Part shown: in pieces, positions 44,602 through 52,884 of the stretch | How positions within the stretch are numbered: the stretch's first letter is position 1 | Layout of the letters: every line of letters begins with the position of its first letter | Assembly: GCF_900638585.1 (NCBI RefSeq) | Contig: NZ_LR134523.1 | Location: 1,523,772 to 1,587,771 of the forward strand | Reading direction: 5' to 3' | Length of the DNA: 64,000 nt | DNA from: Aedoeadaptatus ivorii | GTDB lineage: Bacteria; Bacillota; Clostridia; Tissierellales; Peptoniphilaceae | Program-made: the position numbers and the translations under genes | Notes under the pieces: generated by a model | The model's database searches: none | What the model was told of the DNA's origin: nothing | Seen by the model: the letters and a program-made list of their open reading frames with translations, nothing else

Positions 44602-45090
44602 TTAGCGGTTTTTTCTGCGCCGGCGCCGCTGTTCGTCGCGCACTTCGCGGAGGCGGTCGGATTCGTTAAAGAGCTCGTCGACGGTCTCCATGGACTTCAG
44701 CAAAAACCGAAGATCGCCGTCGGTAAGATACTCGCCGAGCTTGTCGTAGAGCGGCGCGAGCATGGAGCGAAACTCCTCCACATAGCCATCGCCCTTTTCG
44801 GTCAAAAAGACATAGACGATGCGCGAATCCTCCGTCGATCGCTCGCGGTATACGAAGCCCTTTTCTTCTAGCACCGTACAGATCTTCGAGATATTGCCGT
44901 GATCGCGGTGCAGGGATCGGGCGATGGAGCGGATCGAGGTATCCTCTAGAGCGTCGATCTGTCCCAAGACGAGAAACTGCAACTGCGTAAGGGAGTAGCG
45001 AGCGGAAAAATAGTCGGTCAGCGCACTCCGGGTGTCGCATGCCTCTTTAATCAGCCGCCAATAGGTCCACATAAATTCTCTTGTATCCAC
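44602..45090 (-). CDS. MarR family transcriptional regulator
   Basis: 162 aa from a GTG at 45090 (MDTREFMWTYWRLIKEACDT) with AAGGGGGACATT upstream. Winged HTH: LTQLQFLVLGQIDALEDTSI, RSIARSLHRDHGNISKICTV, YRERSTEDSRIVYVFLTEKG, the DxR wing. Basic C-terminal tail of RRRRRKNR. MarR proteins are ligand-released repressors; the target is not known. An inverted repeat that may be its operator lies at 45124-45140. The nearest divergent gene is absent on the plus strand, so it is likely autoregulatory or acts in trans. Confidence 0.85.
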   Translation of the reverse strand: MDTREFMWTYWRLIKEACDTRSALTDYFSARYSLTQLQFLVLGQIDALEDTSIRSIARSLHRDHGNISKICTVLEEKGFVYRERSTEDSRIVYVFLTEKGDGYVEEFRSMLAPLYDKLGEYLTDGDLRFLLKSMETVDELFNESDRLREVRDEQRRRRRKNR

Positions 45091-45123
45091 AATGTCCCCC
45101 TTCTTCAGTGTGAAATTTATAGA

Positions 45124-45140
45124 AATTATTCTGAATAATT
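45124..45140. promoter_or_regulatory. Perfect inverted repeat upstream of marR
   Basis: AATTATT-CTG-AATAATT, a 7-bp arm palindrome 34 bp before the marR start and overlapping an AT-rich promoter region. Suits a MarR operator. The stretch 45141-45276 is AT-rich with no recognised gene. Confidence 0.5.
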
Positions 45141-45276
45141 ATATACGTAATCTCTATTGGATTATATCATACGGGGTAGCGAAAAAAATATGTTTTTACC
45201 CCGATTTCTTTCTATTTTTTTATATATTCTTGTTAAATACCGCCTTTCCTTCGGCTCTCTGTCCGAAAAAGGTGAT

Positions 45277-45310
45277 AAAAATAGAACATGCAGATACATG
45301 TTCTATTTTT
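45277..45310 (-). terminator. Terminator of the suf operon, overlapping the sufU stop
   Basis: Perfect 14-bp stem AAAAATAGAACATG / CATGTTCTATTTTT with a 6-base loop. The TAG stop of sufU (45303-45305) lies inside the stem. Confidence 0.9.
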
Positions 45311-45728
45311 CCAATATGCCTTTGAGCGTATACCACGGGAGGACGGCGCACTTAACCCGAGCGGGCAATTGTGCCACGCCCTGAAACGCCATGGCATCTT
45401 CCAGCTCCTCTTCTTCGTCTTCGGAGAGCGAGACGCCTTTGATCATATCGATAAAGGTATCGGCGAGCGCCAAGGCCTTTTCTTTGGTCTTGCCGCGCAC
45501 GGTGTCGATCATAATAGAAGTGGACGCCTGAGAGATGGCGCACCCCCTGCCCGTATAGGACAGGTCTTTGAGGATATCGCCGTCCATTTTGATCTGCAGA
45601 GTGATCTCGTCGCCGCAACTGGGGTTGTGGCCCAGTTCGCAGTAGTCGGGATCGTCCAGATCTTTTTTGTTGTGTTCGCTGCGCGATTCTTCCATAATCA
45701 GCGTGGTGTAGATTTCATCGAGTGCCAA
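45303..45728 (-). CDS. sufU: Fe-S assembly sulfur-transfer protein SufU
   Basis: 141 aa, starting MALDEIYTTLIMEESRSEHN. Zinc/Fe-S ligand cysteines are in NPSCGDEITL, GRGCAISQAS and RVKCAVLPW, all normal for SufU. SufU accepts sulfur from SufS in Bacillota and passes it to the SufBCD scaffold. Overlaps the end of sufS by 14 bases. Last gene of the operon; the stop is in the terminator hairpin. Confidence 0.95.
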   Translation of the reverse strand: MALDEIYTTLIMEESRSEHNKKDLDDPDYCELGHNPSCGDEITLQIKMDGDILKDLSYTGRGCAISQASTSIMIDTVRGKTKEKALALADTFIDMIKGVSLSEDEEEELEDAMAFQGVAQLPARVKCAVLPWYTLKGILEK

Positions 45729-46962
45729 GGCCCATCACCCTCCTGACTTCGTCGAGGCTCTTGATAAAGTATTCGACTTCTTCCATGGTGTTGTAGACCG
45801 CAAAGGACGCGCGGCACGAGAAATACAGATCGAAACTGCGGTGCAGGGGCTGCGCACAGTGGTGGCCGCTGCGAATGGCGACGCCCTTGGAATCGAGAAT
45901 CGACGCCACATCGTGGGGGTGCACTTCCTTAAAGTTAAAGGTGATCAGCCCGCCCCGCGGCCCCTCCGGCCGGGAGAGGATGTCGATGTCGTCCATCTTC
46001 GACATCTCGTCGTAGGCGTGGTCCAAAAGATGGCTCTCGTATTCGTGGATATTTTCCATGCCGATGTTTTCCAGGTATTCGATCGCCGCCGGCAAACTCG
46101 AGGCCGCGCCCACATCCTGGGTGCCCGCTTCGAAGCGCGCCGGCGCATCGAGGAAGGTCGCCCGGTCTTCGTAGACGTATTCGATCATGTCGCCTCCGTA
46201 CATATAGGGCTTTAAGGTGTTTAGGAGATCGAGCTTGCCGTAGAGGACGCCCGCGCCCATAGCGGCGAGCATTTTATGCCCGCTAAATACGAAAAAGTCG
46301 CAGTCCAAATCCCGCACGTCGACGGGCATATGGGGCGTGGATTGCGCCCCGTCGACCACCGCGCGCGCCTCGGGGCTCACGGTTCTGAGATGCGCGATCA
46401 TCTTTTTGACATCGGGCATGGTCCCCAGCACATTGGAGCTCTGGGTAATGGCGAGGAGTTTGGTCTTTGACGTAATTTTTTCTTCCACTTCGGAGAAGGG
46501 AATCGTCTTTTTGTCGTCGATATAGAGATAGACGAGCTTGGCACCGGTCTTTTCGGCGACATATTGCCAGGTAACGAGATTGGCGTGGTGTTCCATGATT
46601 GAGAGGACGATTTCGTCGCCCGCTTTGATATTCTCGAGCGCCCAGCTATAGGCGATGAGGTTTAAGGCTTCGGTGGCGTTTCGCGTAAAGACGATCTCTT
46701 TTGCGTCCTTTGCGCCGATAAAGTCCTTAACCTTCTCCCGCGCGCCTTCGTACACTTCGGTCGCCGCCATAGACAGGCGGTGTGCGCCCCTGTGGGGCCC
46801 GCCGTTTTGATAGCTATAGTAGCGGTTCATGGCATCCAAGACCTGCCGCGGCTTTTGGGTCGTGGCCGCGGAGTCCAAATAGACCAAGGGTTTGTCTTTT
46901 GTCGACAGTTCTAAAAAGGGGAAATCCTTTCGGATCTCCATAATTTCGCTATGCTGTAACAT
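45715..46962 (-). CDS. sufS: Cysteine desulfurase SufS
   Basis: 415 aa, starting MLQHSEIMEIRKDFPFLELS. PLP lysine in FSGHKMLAAMG; active-site cysteine in RSGHHCAQPLH, the class II type. SMEHHANLVTWQY holds the PLP-stacking His. It takes sulfur from cysteine and hands it to SufU. Full length. Position between sufD and sufU is the usual Bacillota order sufC-B-D-S-U, though here sufB comes before sufD and after sufC in transcription order C, B, D, S, U. Confidence 0.96.
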   Translation of the reverse strand: MLQHSEIMEIRKDFPFLELSTKDKPLVYLDSAATTQKPRQVLDAMNRYYSYQNGGPHRGAHRLSMAATEVYEGAREKVKDFIGAKDAKEIVFTRNATEALNLIAYSWALENIKAGDEIVLSIMEHHANLVTWQYVAEKTGAKLVYLYIDDKKTIPFSEVEEKITSKTKLLAITQSSNVLGTMPDVKKMIAHLRTVSPEARAVVDGAQSTPHMPVDVRDLDCDFFVFSGHKMLAAMGAGVLYGKLDLLNTLKPYMYGGDMIEYVYEDRATFLDAPARFEAGTQDVGAASSLPAAIEYLENIGMENIHEYESHLLDHAYDEMSKMDDIDILSRPEGPRGGLITFNFKEVHPHDVASILDSKGVAIRSGHHCAQPLHRSFDLYFSCRASFAVYNTMEEVEYFIKSLDEVRRVMGLGTR

Positions 46963-46963
46963 C

Positions 46964-47965
46964 CTATCGCCTCCCCATACTGTAGTCGAGTTCTCGGTAG
47001 ATGCGCTCGCGCTCTTCTTCGTAGACGATGCCGTCGATCACCGGCGCAAATTTCGCGTCGACGATCATGCGTTCCGCCGTCTTTTCGTCAAAGCCGCGGG
47101 TCATAAAGTAAAAGAGCAGTTCCTGGTCGATCCGCCCCGCACTGGCGGCGTGGTTGCCTTCGACGTCGTGTTCGTGGCTCAACAGCGCCGGCACCGACAG
47201 GCTGCGGGCGGTGGAGTCGAGGAGGATGGCAAATTCTTCCTCGTTGCCGCGGCTTTCGGCCGAGCCTTCCAAAAAGTCTACCCGACTCTTAAAGACTTTG
47301 TAGCTCTCGTCCATCAAGGCGCCGTCTACGATCAGATTCGAGGTGGTGTTTTTCCCCGCGTGGATCATATCGTATTGGAAATCGTATTTCTGTGCGCCCT
47401 TGCCCAAAAAGATGGACTGCACGCTCCCCAAGGCGCCGTCGCCCACGAGATTGCAACGCACATTGGAGATTTCGTTCCCGTCGCCCATATGGAACACAAA
47501 GGCGTCGAGTTTTGCGCCTTCTTCCACCACGGCGATCAGGGACAGGTAGTTTTCCACTTCGCTGCGGTCCAAATTGGCAAAGTACAAGCGGGCGGTGGCG
47601 CCTTCTTTGACGTGGATGCGCCCCAAGAGCGAGCGGTACCCGCCGGTCTTGTTCGAGGAGAAGTAGCCGGTCATATGGCACCCGGGCTCTACGATAAAGT
47701 CCAGGGTCACCACGGCGTCGTCTTCTCCTTCCATTCGGAAGATACCCAAATCCACGTCTTCTTTCGCTTCAAAGCGCTTATATTTCGTAGAGGCGCTCTC
47801 GTGCAGCTCGCGGAGCTCGGCACTTACGCCATAGGGCCCCGTAAATACCGCATCCGCCGGTGCGGGGGTGCTTCCCTTTACATCGGTCGCGGGGATATTG
47901 CGTTCGTTTACATTCAAATAATGATAGGTTTTGTATTCCAGTATATTTCCCTTGTGCGCTTTCAT
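46964..47965 (-). CDS. sufD: Fe-S scaffold component SufD
   Basis: 333 aa, starting MKAHKGNILEYKTYHYLNVN. Shorter and more divergent than SufB but with the beta-helix core and the C-terminal segment AILLDSTARSLSVPALLSHE, then DVEGNHAASAGRIDQELLFY (the HxA..G conserved turn) and YSMGRR. SufB2C2D complexes build Fe-S clusters. Its start overlaps the sufB stop by one base (coupled). Confidence 0.9.
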   Translation of the reverse strand: MKAHKGNILEYKTYHYLNVNERNIPATDVKGSTPAPADAVFTGPYGVSAELRELHESASTKYKRFEAKEDVDLGIFRMEGEDDAVVTLDFIVEPGCHMTGYFSSNKTGGYRSLLGRIHVKEGATARLYFANLDRSEVENYLSLIAVVEEGAKLDAFVFHMGDGNEISNVRCNLVGDGALGSVQSIFLGKGAQKYDFQYDMIHAGKNTTSNLIVDGALMDESYKVFKSRVDFLEGSAESRGNEEEFAILLDSTARSLSVPALLSHEHDVEGNHAASAGRIDQELLFYFMTRGFDEKTAERMIVDAKFAPVIDGIVYEEERERIYRELDYSMGRR

Positions 47966-49371
47966 CAGCCGATGCTCCCTTCCAATTCCAAAGAGATGAG
48001 ATTGTTCATTTCCACGGCATATTCCAGGGGCAGTTCCTTGGCGATGGGATCGGCAAAGCCGCGCACGACCGTCGCCCGCGCCTCTTCTTCGGAGATGCCC
48101 CGGGTCATCAGGTAGAAGATGACTTCATCGGAGATCCGGCCGATCTTGGCTTCGTGGCCGAAGTCCACATCCCGATTGTTGATGTCGATGGAGGGAATGG
48201 TGTCCTGGCGGGATTCGCTGTCGAGCATCAAAGATTCACAGGATACCGTGGACTTGGAGTCCTCGGCGTTTTCGGTGACCTTGACCAGGCCGCGATAGGT
48301 TCCGATGCCCCCGCCCTTGGAGATGGACTTGGACTGAATGGAACTCTTGGTGTGGTTGGCGGCGTGAATGACTTGGGCGCCGGTGTCGATGTTTTGTCCC
48401 GCGCCGGCAAAGCTGATGCCGGTGTATTCGTTCTGGGCGCCGTCTCCGGCGAGGACAGAAGTGGGATAGAGCATGCTCACCTTGCTGCCGAAGGAACCCG
48501 AGACCCATTGGATCTTGGCGTCCTTGCCGACGATGGCGCGCTTGGTGTTTAGGTTATACATATTTCTCGACCAGTTTTCGATGGTGGAGTAGCGCAGGGT
48601 GCCGCCGTCTTTGATAAAGAGCTCGACCGCCCCGGCGTGGATGTTGAGCGCATTGTATTTGGGCGCGGAGCAGCCCTCGATAAAGTGGCACTTCGCCCCC
48701 TCTTCGATAATAATCAGGGTATGCTCAAACTGGCCCGCCCCCGGCGCGTTTAGGCGGAAGTAGGACTGCAGCGGCACGTCTACGTCGACCCCTGCGGGCA
48801 CATAGACGAAGCTCCCGCCGCTCCAAACCGCATAGTGGAGCGCCGCATATTTGTGCAGACTCGGCGAAATGCACTTGCCGAAATAGGCGCGCACGATGTC
48901 TTCGTATTCTCTCAGCCCCGTTTCGAAGTCGGTGTAGACCACGCCCTGATCGGAGAGATGCTTTTGAATGCTGTGATAGACCACTTCGGAATCGTACTGC
49001 GCGCCCACGCCCGAGAGGAAGGATTCCTTTTCCGCTTCGGGGATGCCCAGCTTGTCGAAGGTCTCGCGAATCTCCTCGGGCACGTCGTTCCAGTCGCCGG
49101 CGAGGTCGGCGTCCGGGCGGATATAGGTGATGACCTTGTTCATATCCACCTCGGAAAGATCCGGTCCCCATTCGGGATTTTGCTTTTCGTTAAAGATCGC
49201 CAAGGCCTCCAGCCGCTTTTCGAGCATCCATTCGGGCTCGTTCTTTTCCTTCGAGATCTCTCTTACGATCTCTTCGCTGAGTCCCTGTTCGGTCTTCTTT
49301 CTATACGTGAAGGGGTTCTTTTCGTCGTAGACCCCCCGATCCATTTCTTGAATATCGCTTTTTTTACGCAT
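47965..49371 (-). CDS. sufB: Fe-S scaffold component SufB
   Basis: 468 aa, starting MRKKSDIQEMDRGVYDEKNP. Classic SufB: PSLHKYAALHYAVWSGGSFV, YVPAGVDVDVPLQSYFRLN, HFIEGCSAPKYNALNIHAGA (conserved Cys), and ISDEVIFYLMTRGISEEEAR. SufB is the main scaffold for cluster assembly. Overlaps the end of sufC by 8 bases. Full length. Confidence 0.97.
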   Translation of the reverse strand: MRKKSDIQEMDRGVYDEKNPFTYRKKTEQGLSEEIVREISKEKNEPEWMLEKRLEALAIFNEKQNPEWGPDLSEVDMNKVITYIRPDADLAGDWNDVPEEIRETFDKLGIPEAEKESFLSGVGAQYDSEVVYHSIQKHLSDQGVVYTDFETGLREYEDIVRAYFGKCISPSLHKYAALHYAVWSGGSFVYVPAGVDVDVPLQSYFRLNAPGAGQFEHTLIIIEEGAKCHFIEGCSAPKYNALNIHAGAVELFIKDGGTLRYSTIENWSRNMYNLNTKRAIVGKDAKIQWVSGSFGSKVSMLYPTSVLAGDGAQNEYTGISFAGAGQNIDTGAQVIHAANHTKSSIQSKSISKGGGIGTYRGLVKVTENAEDSKSTVSCESLMLDSESRQDTIPSIDINNRDVDFGHEAKIGRISDEVIFYLMTRGISEEEARATVVRGFADPIAKELPLEYAVEMNNLISLELEGSIG

Positions 49372-50110
49372 GGGCCTCTTCCTTAATCCAGCCGAACCCT
49401 TCGGATTCGATGCGGTCGATAATTTCGTCGCCGCCCTCTTTTACGATTCTGCCGTCGTTGATGACGTGCACATAATCGGGTTCGATCTCTTTTAATATCT
49501 CCCGGTGGTGGGTGATGATAATGACGGAGTTTTCACCGTTCAGATACGCCTTCAGACCGCGACTCACCGTGGCCACCGCGTCGACGTCGAGGCCGGAGTC
49601 GGTCTCATCCAAGATCGCCAGCTTGGGATTGAGCATCAAAAGCTGCAGGATCTCGGTCTTTTTGCGCTCGCCGCCCGAAAAGCCGACATTCAAATAGCGC
49701 TCTGCGTATTCGGGCTTCATATCGAGCATTTTCATTTCTTTGTCGACGGCCTTCTTAAACTTCAAAATGGAGGTCTTTTCGCCCCGGGCGAGCTTGGCCT
49801 GGCGAATAAAGTTTTCCACGCTGATGCCCGGCACTTCGTGGGGCGTCTGAAAGCTCAAAAACAGGCCCTTTTGCGCCCGCTTGTCGGTGGAAAGATCGGT
49901 AATGTCCTCCCCGTCGAAGACGATCTTGCCTTCGGTCATGGTGTAGGCGGGGTTTGCCATAATCACATTTGCCAGGGTGGACTTTCCGCTGCCGTTGGGC
50001 CCCATAATTACGTGGACTTCGCCCTTACCGACCTCGAGGTCGATTCCCTTTAAGATTTCTTTTTCTTCTACGGAAGCGCGTACGCCTTCCACTCGCAGTA
50101 AAGCATCCAT
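49364..50110 (-). CDS. sufC: Fe-S assembly ATPase SufC
   Basis: 248 aa, starting MDALLRVEGVRASVEEKEIL, AGGAGGAATTTTCAATAG upstream. ABC ATPase: Walker A GPNGSGKSTLA, signature GFSGGERKKTE, Walker B PKLAILDETDSGLD, His switch IITHHREIL. Drives SufBD conformational change. First gene of the operon; promoter in 50111-50200. Confidence 0.96.
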   Translation of the reverse strand: MDALLRVEGVRASVEEKEILKGIDLEVGKGEVHVIMGPNGSGKSTLANVIMANPAYTMTEGKIVFDGEDITDLSTDKRAQKGLFLSFQTPHEVPGISVENFIRQAKLARGEKTSILKFKKAVDKEMKMLDMKPEYAERYLNVGFSGGERKKTEILQLLMLNPKLAILDETDSGLDVDAVATVSRGLKAYLNGENSVIIITHHREILKEIEPDYVHVINDGRIVKEGGDEIIDRIESEGFGWIKEEAHA

Positions 50111-50213
50111 CTATTGAAAATTCCTCCTATATCCTATTGATTTTGTATGATATCTGTTTTTTAACTATAACACGATCCGCGAACACCGTCAATATGCCGT
50201 TTTTTGCCCCTTT

Positions 50214-50222
50214 TGTTATAAT
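50214..50222 (+). promoter_or_regulatory. Extended -10 directly before the mutY ATG
   Basis: TGTTATAAT (50214-50222), an extended -10 with a consensus hexamer, ends 6 bases before the ATG at 50229. Transcription would start at or near the A of ATG: a leaderless message. No Shine-Dalgarno is present. Confidence 0.55.
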
Positions 50223-50228
50223 AGGAAC

Positions 50229-51257
50229 ATGTCTGTTTCAGAAAAAATTTTACAATGGTACAACCCCCACAAGCGGGGGTTGCCCTGGCGAAATACCCGA
50301 GACCCCTACAAGATATGGGTATCGGAGATTATGCTCCAACAAACCCGCGCGGCGGCCGCGGTTCCATATTACGAACGATTTATCGAACGCTACCCCACGG
50401 TCGAGGCGCTGGCGGAAAGCGACGAAGATGAGTTGTTAAAACTTTGGCAAGGATTGGGCTACTACTCCCGCGCCAAAAACTTGCGAAAAGCAGCCATGCG
50501 CGTCGCAAAAGAGGGCATGCCGAAGGATGCCAAAACCCTCGAAACCCTCCCCGGCATCGGCGCCTATACCGCCGGCGCCGTGGCATCGATCGCCTATGGC
50601 GAGCCGGTCGCCGCCATAGACGGCAATCTCCTTCGCATCTTTAGCCGGCTCTATGCGGTAGAAGCGCGGATCGACGAGACGGCGGGCAAAAAAGAGATCG
50701 CCGCCCTCGCCGCCGCCGAGATCCCCGAGACGGCGCCCGGGGACTTTAACCAGGCGCTGATGGACCTGGGAAGCGAGATCTGTACGCCCAAGCGCCCGCG
50801 CTGCCTCGCCTGTCCGCTCCATGCGGACTGCATCGCCTTTCGAGAGGGTCGGCAAGAGGAATTTCCGCACAAAAAGCCGAAAAAGGGAAAGACGCGGGAA
50901 CAGTACCTGGCCCTCGCCATACGCCATAACGGCGCATACCTCGTCGAAAAGCGGACCGAGGGCCTCTTGTCCTCGCTCTGGGGCTTTCCGCTTCTGCCCG
51001 GCCGGTGGAAGAAAGAGGATGTGGAGAAGTATCTCGCGGAGCGCGCCATCGTCGCCAAAGAAATCCGCTTCGGCACGCGCTACGAGCACGTCTTTACCCA
51101 CAAGATTTGGGAGATTACCGTGGTCGTGGCGACGGCCGAGGCGGTATTTACAGAGGCGGAGGAACACACTTGGGCCGATGTAGACGCCCTTCGGGAAAAA
51201 TATGCGATCCCTTCGGCGTTTCGGCCCGTATTGGAGGAAATCTATGGATTGGATTAA
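50229..51257 (+). CDS. mutY: Adenine DNA glycosylase MutY
   Basis: 342 aa, starting MSVSEKILQWYNPHKRGLPW. HhH-GPD glycosylase: catalytic Glu in WVSEIMLQQTR, HhH LPGIGAYTAGAVAS, Asp in VAAIDGNLLRI. Fe-S loop C-x6-C-x2-C-x5-C in CTPKRPRCLACPLHADC. C-terminal Nudix-like domain (YLVEKRTEGLLSSLWGFPLL) that recognises 8-oxoG. Removes A opposite 8-oxoguanine. Leads a plus-strand unit with a Nudix gene and a DUF1275 gene, both overlapping. Initiates probably from a leaderless mRNA. Confidence 0.96.
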   Translation: MSVSEKILQWYNPHKRGLPWRNTRDPYKIWVSEIMLQQTRAAAAVPYYERFIERYPTVEALAESDEDELLKLWQGLGYYSRAKNLRKAAMRVAKEGMPKDAKTLETLPGIGAYTAGAVASIAYGEPVAAIDGNLLRIFSRLYAVEARIDETAGKKEIAALAAAEIPETAPGDFNQALMDLGSEICTPKRPRCLACPLHADCIAFREGRQEEFPHKKPKKGKTREQYLALAIRHNGAYLVEKRTEGLLSSLWGFPLLPGRWKKEDVEKYLAERAIVAKEIRFGTRYEHVFTHKIWEITVVVATAEAVFTEAEEHTWADVDALREKYAIPSAFRPVLEEIYGLD

Positions 51258-51786
51258 AACCTACGAACCGCAAAATGCACAAGAGGCGGAAGACAGAGAA
51301 CATTTGCTCCGCCTGAATGGAAAACTGATCGGCACCGATCGCGCCGATCCCTACCACTACACCACATCGTCGATGGTCTTCGATCGAGAAAAAGGCGCCC
51401 TGCTGATGATCTACCATCCTATTTATAAGAGCTGGTCCTGGCCCGGCGGACACGTGGAGCCGGAGGAGGACCTGTTGTATGCTGCACTCCGGGAACTGTA
51501 CGAGGAGACCGGCATACAATATGTCAAGCCGGCGAAAAAGGCGCCCATCGGCATGCAGCTATTGGCCGTCAAGCCCCACAAACGAAAAGGCGTGCCGGTG
51601 GATGCGCACTTTCACATCAATTTTACCTTCGGTTTTTTCGGGAAGACCGAAGATACCCTCCTCGTCGAGGAGAAAAATCGCCTATGGGTGCCGGAAGGCG
51701 CCCTCGAAACCTTCGTCACCGAAGACCATATGCTCCCCATTTACCGCGAAATGCTCGAAAGGCTGAAGCGCTATGGCGCGGCGTGA
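51244..51786 (+). CDS. Nudix hydrolase (MutT-like)
   Basis: 180 aa from the ATG at 51244 (MDWIKTYEPQNAQEAEDREH), TTGGAGGAAATCT upstream; it overlaps the mutY end by 14 bases. Nudix box GGHVEPEEDLLYAALRELYE followed by EETGI. The placement right after mutY would suit 8-oxo-dGTP or other damaged-nucleotide cleaning (GO system), but the length and N-terminal extension are not those of MutT itself. It also overlaps the next gene by 14 bases. Substrate inferred only from context. Confidence 0.8.
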   Translation: MDWIKTYEPQNAQEAEDREHLLRLNGKLIGTDRADPYHYTTSSMVFDREKGALLMIYHPIYKSWSWPGGHVEPEEDLLYAALRELYEETGIQYVKPAKKAPIGMQLLAVKPHKRKGVPVDAHFHINFTFGFFGKTEDTLLVEEKNRLWVPEGALETFVTEDHMLPIYREMLERLKRYGAA

Positions 51787-52435
51787 AGTCTCGGAATCGC
51801 TGATCTTCGCCACCTTCCTGACGCTGGCGGGCGGCCTGCAAGACAGCTATTCCTATGCCCTTAGGGGCAAGGTCTTCGTCAACGCCCTTACGGGGAATGT
51901 GGTGCTCCTCGCGCTGAATGTCGTGGAGGGGAATGGGGCGCAGATCCTTCACTTTCTTTTCGCCATCCTCTCCTTCGCTCTAGGGGTCTATGTGTCCGCC
52001 CACTTCGGATTTTTGAAGCGACGGGCGCTAAAGCTCAAGTGGCAGCAACAGGTTCTGTTTTTTGAAATTCTGATTCTTTGCGCGGTGGGGTTGATCCCCG
52101 TCGCCTTTAACGACATCGCCAACGGCATGATGGCCTTCTCCTGCGGCATGCAGGTCAATGCCTTTCGCGAATTCGCCGACATCCGCTTTGCCACCACCAT
52201 GTGCGTGGGCAATATGCGCACGGTCATGGACAATCTGGCGGGCTTTCGGCTGACCAAAAAGCGCAGCCATCTTAAAAAAAGCGGCGTGGTCTTTTATATC
52301 GTCTTTGTCTTTTTTACCGGCGCGGCTTTGGGAGGACTCCTCTTTTCCCATATGGGGCTGAAGACCATATGGGTTTCCGCGCTTTTTCTTGCCATCGCCT
52401 TTGTGCTTCTGATGAAAGACGAGACCGTTTTATAA
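51773..52435 (+). CDS. DUF1275 (YoaK-like) membrane protein
   Basis: 220 aa, starting MARREVSESLIFATFLTLAG. About six hydrophobic helices; segments GGLQDSYSYALRGKVFVNAL, TGNVVLLALNV and SCGMQVNAFREFADIRFATT match the DUF1275 family, whose function is unknown. Third in the mutY unit, coupled by a 14-base overlap. Ends before a pair of hairpins shared with the converging ArsC-like gene. Confidence 0.8.
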   Translation: MARREVSESLIFATFLTLAGGLQDSYSYALRGKVFVNALTGNVVLLALNVVEGNGAQILHFLFAILSFALGVYVSAHFGFLKRRALKLKWQQQVLFFEILILCAVGLIPVAFNDIANGMMAFSCGMQVNAFREFADIRFATTMCVGNMRTVMDNLAGFRLTKKRSHLKKSGVVFYIVFVFFTGAALGGLLFSHMGLKTIWVSALFLAIAFVLLMKDETVL

Positions 52436-52447
52436 GCCATTCTCCAT

Positions 52448-52507
52448 AAAAAAAGGGATATGCGACCGCATACCCCTCTCGCGCCCTTCGGGGCGCTATT
52501 TATTTTT
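52448..52507. terminator. Two hairpins forming a bidirectional terminator
   Basis: GGGATATGCG-acc-GCATACCCC (strong for the minus strand, TTTTTTT follows it in that direction) and GCGCCC-TTCG-GGGCGC with TATTTATTTTT on the plus side. Confidence 0.75.
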
Positions 52508-52853
52508 CTTCCTCGGCCCATTGCTTCCATACATCCGGCGCATGGCCCAGTACGGCGCGCTTTTTGCTGCGCACGATCGGCAGCTTCATAATTTCCGGAT
52601 GGTCGATAATATAGGACTCTTTGCTTTCTTCGGTGGCATATTTTACATAGGCGAGGCCGTCCTTGTCCTTGCTCTTTTCGTCGATCCAGGCGTCCAAACC
52701 GCCGATCGAAGCGGTGATGGAGTCGAATTCGCCCCAGCTCAGTTCCTTTTCCATCAGATCTACGAATTGAAAGGAAATGCCCCGTTCCTTAAAGAACCGC
52801 TGTGCCTTTTTGGTGTCGTTGCTCTTTTTGGTGCCGAAAATTTGAATGCTCAT
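52500..52853 (-). CDS. ArsC/Spx-family protein lacking the usual cysteine
   Basis: 117 aa from the ATG at 52853 (MSIQIFGTKKSNDTKKAQRF), GGAGCGGT upstream. Thioredoxin-like ArsC/Spx fold: DLMEKELSWGEFDSI, HPEIMKLPIVRSKKRAVLGH. The position of the reactive Cys (normally C-x2-C or C in GxxxCxT) is filled by Ser (KKSNDTKK), so arsenate-reductase chemistry is unlikely. It might be an Spx-like RNA-polymerase-binding or merely structural protein. Single gene. Confidence 0.75.
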   Translation of the reverse strand: MSIQIFGTKKSNDTKKAQRFFKERGISFQFVDLMEKELSWGEFDSITASIGGLDAWIDEKSKDKDGLAYVKYATEESKESYIIDHPEIMKLPIVRSKKRAVLGHAPDVWKQWAEEEK

Positions 52854-52869
52854 ATCCACCGCTCCAATC

Positions 52870-52878
52870 TGTTATACT
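52870..52878 (+). promoter_or_regulatory. Extended -10 directly before the nuclease ATG
   Basis: TGTTATACT (52870-52878) ends 6 bases before the ATG at 52885. No Shine-Dalgarno: a leaderless message is expected, as for mutY. Confidence 0.55.
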
Positions 52879-52884
52879 ATTCTT

